DNA of 64,000 nucleotides from the NCBI GenBank assembly GCA_003550325.1, contig QKWP01000046.1:24170-88169 (forward strand), given 5' to 3'. The translations under genes were made by a program, and so were the position numbers. This DNA comes from Gigaspora rosea. Taxonomy: Eukaryota > Glomeromycota > Glomeromycetes > Diversisporales > Gigasporaceae. The notes beneath the pieces were generated by a model that was given only the letters and a program-made list of their open reading frames with translations, did not search any database and had not been told where the DNA came from. Below, piece by piece: positions 36,971 through 47,652 of the stretch (within the stretch, counting starts at the first letter, position 1; each line of letters begins with the position of its first letter).

Positions 36971-38171
36971 ACTAAAGTTAAAAATATTGAACTTAGGGAA
37001 TATTGTTATAGTGCTATAGCACTATAGTGCTACTCTATATATAATAAACAAAATTGGTATAACAAGTAAATCAAAACACTTTTAACAAAAACAAAATAAA
37101 ATTTTTTTAATATTAAGGTAAGAGTAAGATAATAAGTTAAAGTTAAATAGATTATAGTAAAATTTAGCAAGAAATTTTTTTTATTAAAAGCCCAAAAATA
37201 GTTTTTTAAACAAAATTTAAAGATATAATTAATTTTTCAAAAAATACTTTATTTTTGTTACATAAACCTGTTATATATAATCTTAAATTTTAATTAGTTA
37301 AAAGGCCCTATCACTACAATATTATAGCACTATAAATTAAATCTCTCGAACTTAAGATATAATTTATATTTTGATTTTTTTTCTTATTGGATACTTATAT
37401 TTAATATTATATAAAAAAAAAAACTGCGATTTCCACCATGAAGATTTACTATTACCAGCAAAATTTTATAGCAAAAAAAGGCATTGTATATTGTAATTGC
37501 TTGATTATTTTTTTGATAACCTAAAAACAAATATGGATAATGAGTTTTATGAATCTTAATTGGGTATCAAAATAAATAATTTATTTTATAGTATATTTAT
37601 ACAAAAAATATATCTTAATGTACAATTAAATATTGAACTTGCTTAAATTGATATAGATGAACTTTGTTTTTGTAGAATATAAGTTGAAATCCTTCTACAG
37701 AATGCACAAAAAAAATTTAAGATTTTTGAAAAGTGCAAATAGACTATACCAAAAATACAAAAACAATTAAACTTGGTATTCAAGTATTGATTATTGAAGT
37801 GGTAATACTAAACAAAATACTTTGATAACTGCATTCTTATTTCATGCTGTACTTAAAACTTTAAATTAGAAGCTAAAAAATATTTACACTATTATAATTT
37901 TGAGCCAATATTAATATTAAAAAAATAGAAAAAATAGAATAGTATTTTTGTAGAAATAGCTATTCCTTGAGGCTAATAAATCTAAAACATTAATAGATTC
38001 TTATTATAATAATAATAGTAGTAATAATTAAATAGAAAAAAATTAAAGATATGTTATTTATATCATTTTTTGATTACTATACTTACAATTTTACTAATAT
38101 ATAAATCAATATTTTATGTTTTATTAGTAACTAATAATTTTTTAATGGCAGAATTATCATGCAAATAATAC
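36971..38171. other. Non-coding part of unit B
   Basis: Matches 20755-20903 and 21450-22840 of unit A without the two TIR elements inserted there. The open frame seen at 22324 in A is disrupted here. No gene. Confidence 0.55.
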
Positions 38172-38285
38172 TTATATATAATATGTATATACTTCGGCAA
38201 TATGTCAACTTACTTAAGTATTAATAAAAGTTTGGGCAGGAGCTACACCCAGGATTCACCCTAATATAAAAAAAAAATTATCATA
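38172..38285 (+). mobile_element. Short retro-type insertion ending in poly(A), unit B only
   Basis: The segment sits between two copies of TCATRCAAATA (38158-38171 region and about 38282-38292) and ends in an A-run (about 38268-38277), so it looks like a 5'-truncated retroposed fragment with an 11-bp target duplication. It includes the GC-richer string GGGCAGGAGCTACACCCAGG. Identity unknown. Confidence 0.45.
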
Positions 38286-38292
38286 CAAATAG

Positions 38293-39033
38293 CATAGCAG
38301 AAGTTCGTTTTGATTGGTCGTTAAGATACCCCAGAAAAAATGTTGATCATACCCTGAATAGAGTACCAGACAAAAATTTTATAACTCTTGAGCTTTTAAA
38401 AAATTTGTCAATACACTCTAAAGAAATATTATAAATTTACAATAAACTAATTCAGGTTTGTATTAACAACTTTAATTTGTATTTTGCAATGTTTTGTTAT
38501 TTTTTCACAATAAATACATATAAATGTCTACTAAATAACGCATACGCGACCATTCCTAACACTACTATTACTATCACTTATTGTGTTATAAATGTCATAT
38601 TCACAAACTATACTTGTACTAAATAAATTATAATCAAAAATATTAAAATATGGTTTAGAATAATAGTTTAAAATTATACTTTTCGTAAAAAAACACAAAC
38701 AAACTAGTTGAAGCAGAGTCTTTCAATTTCAACTCACCAGTTGTTTAGACTGCGGAACCACCTTCTGACCTTTCAAAACATTCACATCTTCATCTAGTTT
38801 TTGGAACTACTGCATCTTATTTTATTTCAGGTTAAAAAACAATACGTTTGAAGGTAAACTACCAATGACTAAAGTTGGTTGTTATGTTTTGTATTACAAA
38901 AAAAAGTTTCATATGACACAACGATTTTTACTATTAAAAGTACTTTAAAAATTACAATTGACTATATAAAAAAAAGATCGTTGCCAATCATATTTATCCT
39001 AATAACAGCCAATCAAAACGAACTTCTGCTATG
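38293..39033. mobile_element. TIR element with 11-bp flanking repeat, unit B only
   Basis: TIRs of 26 bp: GCATAGCAGAAGTTCGTTTT followed by GATTGG at both ends. It is flanked by TCATACAAATA on the left and TCATGCAAATA on the right. An 11-bp target duplication would fit Mutator-like elements. Unit A has one TCATGTAAATA here. Interior non-coding. Confidence 0.75.
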
Positions 39034-39348
39034 CTCATGCAAATAAAATGATTTTTAAAAATTTTTTGAGAAATAATATAGATTTTAAATTATTGTTTTA
39101 AGTTATATAAACTTTTTTAGATAAACTTTACTAAAAAGTGCACTATGCACTTTGTATATCCTATTTTTATATTTCAAAATTTTATAGTTAACAAAAAATG
39201 ATCCTCTTGCAATTTTGTATTAACTTTAACTCTAACACTAACTTTAACCCAACTTTAGGCAAAATTATTACTAGTATATTAGGAAGTACTGGATGGCACA
39301 GAGTGCACAGATGCACTTTTTAGATTATTTTTAATAACTTATTTTATT

Positions 39349-40003
39349 TTTTTTTTGGTTTAAGGCCATATGCTATGGCCGGGATTTTTATTATAAGTTA
39401 TAGTGATGTAATATTTGTTACATAAATGAGGATACAACTAGCCACATGTGCACTTTTGGTGCCTAATTTAAGTAGTCCGCCCGGAGGTTCTACACTAGCT
39501 GCCATACCTACAACCCAACTATGAGAATTGTCTATTTAAACCCTCTGGTTCAGATCCTCCTGTTACTACCCACAACTGTTTTAGATATCGACGACCTAAG
39601 GGCTACTTTACCCTCGTACAAGAGCCTACTGTGACACCTTCCATGTCCCATACATGTACCATTGCCCAGATTTGATAACCAAAGTTACTTGCCCTTATTA
39701 GGTTCGTTCTGATCATAGTATCCACCTTCTCTGACACATACCTCCTAACTCGGGTCTTGCCAAATGGGTTCTTGTGGGTTCTTTTCCAGTTCTCAGGATT
39801 TGCGATGTAGCGCATACATCATTGCGCCCGCAGGCTCCCATTCAAGATGGTAGAATCAAGGTTACAGACCTAGCGCCCAACTGCTTATACGCCACAATCA
39901 CCGAACGTAGATTTAGCTTCAAAACGTCGCTAGTGGGATTCAAACTGTCAACCTGCTGCTTGGGGGTAACACCTTGACCACTTCTCTAAGGCACCATACA
40001 CAG
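39349..40003 (-). mobile_element. tRNA-derived SINE with 15-bp TSD
   Basis: About 655 bp on the minus strand. The head, next to 40003, complements to GCCTTAGAGAAGTGGTCAAG (A-box region) and AGTTTGAATCCCACTAGC (B-box region), as in a tRNA-derived RNA polymerase III promoter. The tail at 39349 is a T-run on the plus strand, i.e. poly(A). Exact 15-bp flanking duplication ATAACTTATTTTATT (39334-39348 and 40004-40018). Non-coding; open frames inside it are chance. Confidence 0.92.
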
Positions 40004-40018
40004 ATAACTTATTTTATT

Positions 40019-40349
40019 AAAAGATATATTAAATTTAGCTATAATATAAACTCTAGTAGTAAACTTTAAGCCCATATATCATTGTAAAAAAACCTATATA
40101 TATATATTATAAAATTTGTTTGATCAATTAAAATTTGCCTAGATAGTACAAAATTTTTTATCAATTGATATTCTAGAATAAATAATTATCTAATCAAAAT
40201 TAGAGATAGCTAATATTTTAAAATATGATCGTAATTTGTAATTATATAATACAGTATATAGATATAGCTTTAATAAATTAGATATTATTTTTTTATAAGT
40301 TTATTTTGTTAAAAAAAAAAACTCATCTGACAATTAGACTTCAATATTT
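40019..40349. other. AT-rich intergenic, nothing recognised
   Basis: Contains a short (TA)n run near 40100 and no coding or repeat structure that I can name. Confidence 0.5.
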
Positions 40350-40678
40350 AAAACAATAAAACCATTTTTTTTTCTAACTTAGACCCAACGTGCCTCTTCT
40401 ATGTATCCCTCTTATTTAACAACCTTTCAATCTATTTTCTGATAAGCTATCCGACTTGCCTTACACCGCCCAAGCAGTTCTCTTCTGATAGGGTTCTAGC
40501 TGCTCAGAGTTCTACAACAAGTTAGTGCTTCATCTGGCTTGCCTTTTCGCTGCCCAAATATGGGTTTGCACTGATGTTATTTTTACTTCCTGCAGAATCG
40601 TCCAATATTCTCTTCCTCAGTCTGACTCCTGTGAGTACATAATCGTTATACCGGGGACACCACCATCAAGTTTATGTC

Positions 40679-41035
40679 CAGTGTTAAAGGTTTGATGTTC
40701 CCAGTATTCCCAGGAACATTTAAAAAAAATTTAGGAACACTAAATTTAGAATTTATGTTCCCTATTAGAAACAAAGTAGGAACATAAAAGTTATAATTTG
40801 TGTTCCCTATAGAGATAGTTTTTTGGATGTAAGAGAGTGAGAGAGAGTAAGAGTGGGAGAGAGAGAGAAGAGAGAGAGAGAAAGAGTGAGAGAAAAAGAG
40901 AGAGAAAGAAAGAAAGAGAGAAAAAGTGAGAGAGAGAGAAATTTAGCTATAGGAACATTAAAAATTTTTTGGGAACATAAATTTAATATTTTATGTTCCC
41001 AAAGAACAAAAATAAATTTCAAATCTTTTTCACTG
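40679..41035. mobile_element. hAT-like MITE, first of a tandem pair
   Basis: Ends CAGTGTTAAAGGTTTGATGT and, complemented, CAGTGAAAAAGATTTGAAAT. It carries repeated GGAACAT/ATGTTCC blocks and a GA-rich core (40833-40940). TTTATGTC lies to the left. It is followed after exactly 8 bp (GCTGCCAC) by a second copy. Confidence 0.8.
40833..40945. repeat. GA-rich microsatellite
   Basis: Imperfect (GAGA)n/(GAAA)n tract. The same kind of tract occurs in the related copies at 41950-42100, 42335-42450 and 61060-61195. Open frames read through these tracts on either strand are artefacts. Confidence 0.9.
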
Positions 41036-41043
41036 GCTGCCAC

Positions 41044-42546
41044 CAGTGTTAAAGATTTGATGTTCCCAGCAGTGTTGGAAATCTTATGTTCTCATGTTCT
41101 CATGAGAACATCACTTTTAATCTGAGAACATTTACAAAATTTAAGATGTTCTCTATTAAATTTTTTTTGAGAACATTAAGTTTGAAAAATATGTTCTCTA
41201 TATAAATACTGTATATAAAATTATTTTTTATTAATATAGATGTTTAAAATAATTAAGCTCATAAATATTTAATTGTTAGTTAGCTGAAATAGAGAACAAT
41301 TTAGTTGTCTTGAATTATAAAAAATTTTAGATAATATAGTTTATTGGTTTATCTATTTCTAATTTGGTGCAATATAGCCCTTATTATGTAAACTTTGAAA
41401 TACATATAATAACTTAAATTTCAGAGAGCTAAACTCACTATAATGATAATTTTTATAAGAAAATTACTTAACAAAACTTTAGTTATTATAATTTTAAAAT
41501 TTAGTGCTATATCTTAAAATTTTATAGTGAGAAATTTTTTGAATCTACAAATTCACTATAGTAAAAAGGAATAGTATATTATATTTACTTATTTATTTAT
41601 AATTTTAAACTTTAGTGCTATATCTTAAAATTTTATAGTGAGAAATTTTTTGAATCTACAAATTCACTATAGTAAAAAGGAATAGTATATTATATTTACT
41701 TACTTATTTAAACATTTGAGCAATATTAATAGCTTAAATATATAAGCTAAACCAAGCCAATAACATCTCCAACAATATACAAAAAACCTAAAATATTAGA
41801 TATTTAACATATGAAGTTATAATCTTATTATTATGAATAACTTAGCCCTATTTATATAGTTTGTTAAATAAATTATATTTTTTATTAATAATTATTAAAT
41901 ATATTAATTAAAAATAAAAATTAAAAAATAACTAAAAGTATAAAAGTATAAGTGTGAGAAAGAGAATGAGAGAAGAAAATAAGAGCGAAAAAAGAGTGAG
42001 AAAGAGTGAGAAAAAATAAGAGAGAGAGAAAAAAGAGAGAAAGAGAAAGAAAGAGAAAGAAAGAGAGAAAGAGAGAAAGAGAGAGAGAGAAAGAGAGAAA
42101 AAATTTTTTTCTAATTGAGAACATAAAAAAATTTTTGAGAACATTAAATTAAATAAACATGTTCTCATAAGAACATAAATTTCAAAACAGATTTCCAACA
42201 CTAGTTTTCAGTGTTTCCAGGAACATTTAAAAAAATTTAGGAATACTAAATTTAGAATTTATGTTCCCTATTAGGAACAAAGTAGGAACATAAAAGTTAT
42301 AATTTGTGTTTCCTATAAAGATAGTTTTTTGGATGTAAGAGAGTGAGAGAGAGTAAAAGTGGGAGAGAGAGAGTGAGTGAGTGAGAGAAAGATTGAGAGA
42401 AAAAGAGAGAAAGAGAAAGAAAGAGTAAGAGAGTGAGAGAGTGAGAAATTTAGCTATAGGAATATTAAAAATTTTTTGGAAACATAAATTTAATATATAT
42501 TTTATGTTCCCAAAGAACAAAAAAAAAATTCAAATCTTTTTCATTG
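41044..42546. mobile_element. hAT-like MITE, second of the pair, split by another hAT
   Basis: The same family as 40679-41035, with the left 26 bp (CAGTGTTAAAGATTTGATGT...) separated from the rest (42212-42546) by a 1.1-kb insertion. Right flank TTTATGCC (42547-42554) pairs with TTTATGTC (40671-40678), so the tandem pair shares one outer 8-bp target duplication with one mismatch. Confidence 0.8.
41070..42203. mobile_element. hAT-like element nested in the MITE
   Basis: 1,134 bp. Ends CAGTGTTGGAAATCT and, complemented, TAGTGTTGGAAATCT, both followed by ATGTTCT/GAGAACAT strings. Flanks GTTCCCAG (41062-41069) and GTTTTCAG (42204-42211) match at 6 of 8; the undisturbed neighbour copy reads GTTCCCAGTATTCC. 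Includes a ~118-bp tandem duplication (41491-41705) and a GA-rich stretch (41950-42100). No transposase. A diverged relative is scattered over 56819-61672, and another starts at 63902. Confidence 0.82.
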
Positions 42547-42716
42547 TTTATGCCTCATTGGACCGATCTTACATCTTGTATAACTTTGGTTATTCCTAAT
42601 TTGGTTCTGACTTTCAAATTCAATTTACCGCCAAGCAGTATTGAACTGGCAACCTTCGATTAGAAACCTGGAAGCATAACCGCTATGCTATCGACCCGCA
42701 GGTCAAAACAATAAAA

Positions 42717-43176
42717 ACTATTAAACCCTATTTTTTACTATTTCTTATAATAAAATCAAAACTCATCACAGATTTTGCGATAGAAAACAAACAGAAAAAA
42801 GAGAAAAATACTCTGTTCCAATTTTACTTTCCTATTTAAATCCACAAGAAAAAAAGCATTAGTTCAAAAAAAAACAAATTTCTAATATTTACAGTTTATG
42901 CAACTAATATATTTTTATACTAATTTTATAATTTATTATATATTAGTATTTCATACTATATTTATTTTATATTTATTTTACATTTATTTTATATTTATTT
43001 TATCAAACACCAACCTAACTCTATTCTTTAACTAGACACACAACTATCTAAACATGACTCTAACTTTACAACTTTACACTAATCTTGTGAACTCTACCTT
43101 GTCAATAAACTACTTTAAGTCTAATTTTATTCTAACTCTTACTCTAAACCTATCTATAACTCTAATATAAACCAAC
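42717..43176. other. AT-rich intergenic, nothing recognised
   Basis: Contains a (TTTATTTTATA)n-like stretch near 42960-43000. No gene, RNA or TIR structure seen. Confidence 0.5.
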
Positions 43177-43178
43177 TA

Positions 43179-43352
43179 CAGTTAGATTTCTATAAGTACA
43201 CACCCTTGGGACCATACTTTTATAATGTGCATTTAAAAAATAATAAGAAAAAGTACATTTATAGAGGTCAAGTATATATTTGGACCAGTACTTAAGCGTG
43301 TATTTAGAGAGTATGTGCACTTAGAGAGGGTGCACTTAGAGAGGTCTAACTG
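43179..43352. mobile_element. Tc1/mariner-like MITE
   Basis: 174 bp. Ends CAGTTAGATTTCTATAAGTA and, complemented, CAGTTAGACCTCTCTAAGTG, with TA at 43177-43178 and 43353-43354. GTGCACTTAGAGAG-type repeats fill the right arm. It resembles the CAGTCAARCCTCTATRAATG family at 21723. Confidence 0.85.
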
Positions 43353-43354
43353 TA

Positions 43355-43860
43355 CTTGTCTTAATCTGTTGCTTTATATACTAACAGCAATCTAAACAAT
43401 AGCAAAAAAAAGACAAATGATATACCAAAAAAATTAACAATATAATGACACAGTTAAAATACTAGTAAAGAAACTAGTCAATACAAACTAGTAATACAAC
43501 ATGATAGTGCACTGGTAAACTGCAACATGACATAGTGATACACTTTATACTACAAATACAACATGGTTTAGCAAATGCAATAGCACAGTACCAGAAAGTG
43601 ACATACCAATAAAGTGATAAAATAAAGTACCAACTAACAATAATAGCGATACTAAAAACAAAAAAAAAAAAGCTTTTATAGTGCAGAAACTCTTAAATCA
43701 ACAAGTGAAAATGATAATTTATAAAATATTATCCCTTAAACCATTAGCAGTTAGCAGGCATATTTGGCTGCTAAAATGTTAAAATAATTGTTTCTGATCT
43801 ATTTTTATCAAAATTTAAAATATTTTAAAAAAATTTTATATATAATATTTAAAAATAAGA
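43355..43860. other. AT-rich intergenic, nothing recognised
   Basis: No coding region, RNA gene or clear repeat structure is visible. Confidence 0.5.
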
Positions 43861-43869
43861 ATTATAAAA

Positions 43870-44812
43870 GAGTATTGCTATATGCACCATGGTTTTTGCT
43901 ATTGCACCATGAATTTTGTGTAACATTAGATTATCAATCAACCTTTTCTATTTGCACCATGGTAATATATGTTGCACCAATAAAAACTCATCTTTTTTTG
44001 TAGATTAACACTATATAAAAAAGATTTTTCACAATTTTTGTATAACCTTGGGCTATTTACATGTTGCACCAATAAAAACTCACCTTTTTTTGTAGATTAA
44101 CAGTTACAACGCCACTAATGTTGTATAACGTTATACAAATCTTAATTTGGTAGCCTAATCTAGTAGGCCTGCTAATCTAATTTATAATGCGGGCCAACCC
44201 TAACTCTAATTTCATAATTCGGGCCAACTCTTACCCTAATTTTTTAAGGCCTTAACATAATGTGGGCCAGAGTTTCGCAATTTTGTGTAACCTTGGGCTA
44301 TTTTCATGTTGCACCAATAAAAACTCGCCTTTTTTTGTAAATTAACAGTTGCAACGCTACTAATGTTGTGTAATATTACACAAGTCTTATTTTAGTAACC
44401 TAATCTAATAGGCCTGCTAATATAATTTATAATGCAGGTCAATCCTAACCCTAATTTCATAATGTGGGCCAACCCTTACCCTAATTTTTTAAGGCCTTAA
44501 CATAATGTGGGCCAGAGTTTCGCAATTTTGTGTAACCTTGGGCTATGTTCATATTGCACCAATAAAAACTCACCTTTTTTTGTAGATTAACAACAAATAG
44601 GGGTACAGAATAAGGATTTCACAATTTTTGTGTAACTTAGACTGTTTTAATGCTGCACCAATAAAAACTCACCTTTTTTTATAGATTAACAACATATAGG
44701 GGTGCAAGATAAGATTTTTTAAATATTTGTGTAACTATATTATGGTGCAAATAGAAAAGTTGATTAATGATCTAATGTTACACAAAAACCATGGTGCAAA
44801 TAGCAATACCCA
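43870..44812. mobile_element. Mutator-like (MULE) non-autonomous element with internal tandem repeats
   Basis: 943 bp. Left end GAGTATTGCTATATGCACCA and complemented right end GGGTATTGCTATTTGCACCA, extending over more than 60 bp (TTTTTGTGTAACATTAGAT and TCAACYTTTCTATTTGCACC on both arms). Exact 9-bp flanking duplication ATTATAAAA (43861-43869 and 44813-44821), typical of Mutator. The interior holds about two and a half copies of a ~240-bp repeat (from 44045, 44286 and 44531) marked by TGTTGCACCAATAAAAACTC and AATGYGGGCCA. No coding. Confidence 0.9.
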
Positions 44813-44917
44813 TTATAAAATAGTAATATTTATTTTTTAAATTATAAGAAAAAAAATAAATTGTCTATATAGTAAAACTTTTAAAAATCAATTTTTTTTA
44901 AAGATTTATGTAATTTA

Positions 44918-45223
44918 GCGCATATGCGTTGTAACGCACCTATCTGATAAATCAATCAGATCGTAGGATCAGGTGTAACATGAAATTGAGAAAAAATAGC
45001 GATCTTTTAAAAAATCGTCTGTGGTTCATAATTTTGCTTATGAACCACTCTTCGTGCTCTAACATAAAAAACTCCTTGCAAAAATTTACTATAAAACCCT
45101 TTTCTCGCCTACACCCTATTATAACCTCACCCTAACCCTAACTAACAAAAAAATAGATTATTTTGGTTGTTTGATTTCACATTACACCAAATCATATGAG
45201 GTGCGCTACAGCGCACATGCGCG
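44918..45223. mobile_element. TIR element related to the 34138 family
   Basis: 306 bp. Ends GCGCATATGCGTTGTAACGC and, complemented, CGCGCATGTGCGCTGTAGCG, then CACCT. Inner blocks GATCAGGTGTAACATGAAAT and its near-complement resemble those of 13826 and 34138. The loop has CCCTAACCCTAAC. No clear TSD. Confidence 0.75.
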
Positions 45224-45800
45224 AAAATATTAAATTCTTTTTTAAAAGAAATACAAAATTTTATTTTTATTTATTAACAAACTTTTTAAAATTCTAAGTA
45301 TAAGTCCCATAAAATTTTGATACAAATTGTAGAATTTGGTTTAAAAAATAATAAAATTTTAACTTTGTATAATAGCAAAAATTTTATTTATAGATGAAAA
45401 CATATAAAAACTTAAAAATTAGTAAAAAATATTTTGAAATTTTTATAATAAAATTTTAGAATTGTTAATATTTAAAGCTAAATATCTTTAAGACTATTAA
45501 AGTTAAATTAAAAATTTTATTTAATAATAATTAAAAATATCTCAAAGTTTTATTTTAGCTTAGAAATAGGAGGACATATGCTTAATACAATTTCAAGTTA
45601 TTGTAAAAAATATGAAAAAAATACATTCTAGCAAGCATATTTTGACTGCTGGACAGTTTAAGGGATAAAAAAATAACTAGTATAGCTAAACCAATTTTTT
45701 TTATAACAATGTAGAGAAAGACTTTAAAAATAAACTATAGAATTTGTTTTTTAATTTATTAAGCTACTGTTATAAAGGTTTAAAGTTAACTAATATTATT
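45224..45800. other. AT-rich intergenic, nothing recognised
   Basis: Highly AT-rich. No gene is seen up to the left target duplication of the LINE. Confidence 0.5.
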
Positions 45801-46260
45801 AATAACCATAAAATTTGGATAAAAAATAGCAACTCTTTCCGCTGATCCTCTGATCCATTTTCAGTGCTAAGGAAAAAAGAAGAAAATACAAACTAAATCA
45901 AGAAAGGACCAAAAGGCCACTAAGAAAAAAGAAAGAAGAAGTAAATTAAATAGGAGTTACTTAGGCCACCTTGGAGAAAGCGAAACGATACAACAACTTA
46001 TCATGAAATTTCGGTCTTGTAGAAAATTTTTTTGTAAAAAGTGGGGATAACATTGAGACCCTGTACTGCAGATCATAGTCAACAACAAGAGGACACGTGA
46101 TCAATAATACAAACAAGCATTCCAAATAGAGAAATAAACAAGTTAAACACGTAATTTTTCGTGAATCAACAAAACAAACACGTTATAAGCATTTGTAAAT
46201 AAACAAAGTAGAAAATACTTCAACACAACATTGAACTAGACGAGTAATAGAATAGAACAA

Positions 46261-47652
46261 ATGTCACTTATAGGAAAATTTAAGGCCTTTTTTAACAAAC
46301 AAGATGAGGAAAGAGAAGCTTTAATTAGAGAAAACAAGATGTTACTGCTTAAGATAGACACAGATATAGCAAAATTCTTGGAGATCGATCAGCCACATAT
46401 AATTGCAGTAATACAAAATATAGTAGAGTTACACAGATAGGCAAAGCATAAGGTGATACGCAAAGAACCAATCACACAGCTAGAAATCGAGCTGCTAAAC
46501 GAGAATGAAACAAGTAATAAAGACATAATACAGTATACGGATATAAAAGAGGAACCAAAAACAAAGGTAGAAGAAGAACTGCCGAAACAACTACAAAAAG
46601 CGGAAGTCAGTAAAGGAGAAAAAAGAGTCTTTGAAGAACAGGATGAGGAAAGTGACAACAAGATAGTGGATAATGTGGAGGAGGAAAAGAAGGTGAAGGC
46701 CCTATTATTGGAGGCAAAATGCGGAAGTTGGGACTACGGTCTAGAAGAAAAAAAGGCCGAATTATGACAAAAAACACCTCCCACATGTGAGACGACAAAC
46801 ATAACAAACAAAAAACGACAAAAAAATTGTGAAGACATTTATAACTCTATTTGGGCACCAAAGGAAAATTTTACAACTCGAGGTCAGAGTAGGAAATCAC
46901 AATATTTTTTTACAATCTGGGATCTGCCGGAAACAGTGGATGCTAGAGAAATTAAAAACCATTTGGGTTTCTATGGCAAGGCCATAGTCTTGACTTGGCA
47001 ACAAGGATGGAAAACGAAAGCAGCGTATGTCAAGGTGGAAATGGAAAATCAGCGCAAGGAAGAAGTCCTGAGAAACAGTTGGTCAGTTCACCTAGATGAG
47101 GGTAGAACATATAGAACGACCCCTAGAAGATTTAATTTAAACGAATTAGAATACAGAAACAAATTTAAACTAACCATCACAAATTTGCCCAGAAATGCAG
47201 TTGATACGTTATTATTGCGACAATTAAAAAAAACAGAGGCAAAAGCAGTACATGTACTAAATAACTGTTATGGGAACCAAAAGGGCACAGCCCATGTCTA
47301 TTTTGATACAGAGGCAAAATACAAAGCCGCACAATTATCAACAGTTTTTTACTTTAATACTAAGTTAGAGTGGAAACGAGTAAACTGAGCTGCAACAAAT
47401 AAAGAAAACTGGGACCAGCCAGAAATAGGAGGAGAATCAAACAAAGAAAAAACAAGAGAGTATGTAACTTATAGTAGAAGATGGAATGGTAGAGACATAG
47501 TACATGGTAGAAAGCTCAGAAGTATAAATAGTAAAGGAAGGGAAAGTAGACTAGAACAAGGCACAGGTGCAATCAGTAATGCAATAGGAAAAGACGAAAT
47601 AGATAGAAGCAAAAACGCACAACAAAGAACAGAAGAAACTGAAAATCGCTAA
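46261..47652 (+). pseudogene. LINE ORF1 (RRM-like RNA-binding protein) with three in-frame stops
   Basis: One continuous frame of 464 codons including the terminator, from ATG at 46261 (MSLIGKFKAFFNKQ) to TAA at 47650-47652. It is interrupted only by TAG 46438-46440, TGA 46765-46767 and TGA 47386-47388, with no frameshift. The N-terminal half is charged and probably coiled (EEQDEESDNK, VEEEKKVKALLLEAK). The middle holds two segments resembling RRM folds: FTIWDLPETVDAREIKNHLG then KAAYVKVE, and LTITNLPRNAVDTLLLRQL then GTAHVYFD. Family knowledge: ORF1 proteins coat the LINE RNA. Domain assignment is by eye. Confidence 0.75.

Larger units (their letters stand above)
40362..42704 (-). mobile_element. 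Second tRNA-derived SINE, interrupted by hAT-like elements
   Basis: The head at 42625-42704 complements to a tRNA-like sequence with A-box TAGCATAGCGG and B-box-like AGTTCAATACT. The body continues to 42555, is interrupted by 40679-42546, and resumes from 40670 down to a T-run at 40366 (its poly(A)). Flanking duplication AAAACAATAAAA (40350-40361 and 42705-42716). Net SINE length is about 460 bp. It is a different tRNA family from the SINE at 39349. Confidence 0.85.

Noticed and set aside
39603-39977. Open frames on both strands near the SINE head
   Set aside because: Fully inside a non-coding SINE; not kept in the 52972 copy.
40807-42520. Several open frames rich in Ser/Leu/Phe or Arg/Glu
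   Set aside because: They read through GA-rich microsatellites inside MITEs on both strands; no conserved start or family.
42625-42704. Possible tRNA gene on the minus strand
   Set aside because: A- and B-box-like sequences are present, but no clean cloverleaf is visible, and it continues into a ~460-bp body with a poly(A) end and target duplication, so it is a SINE head.
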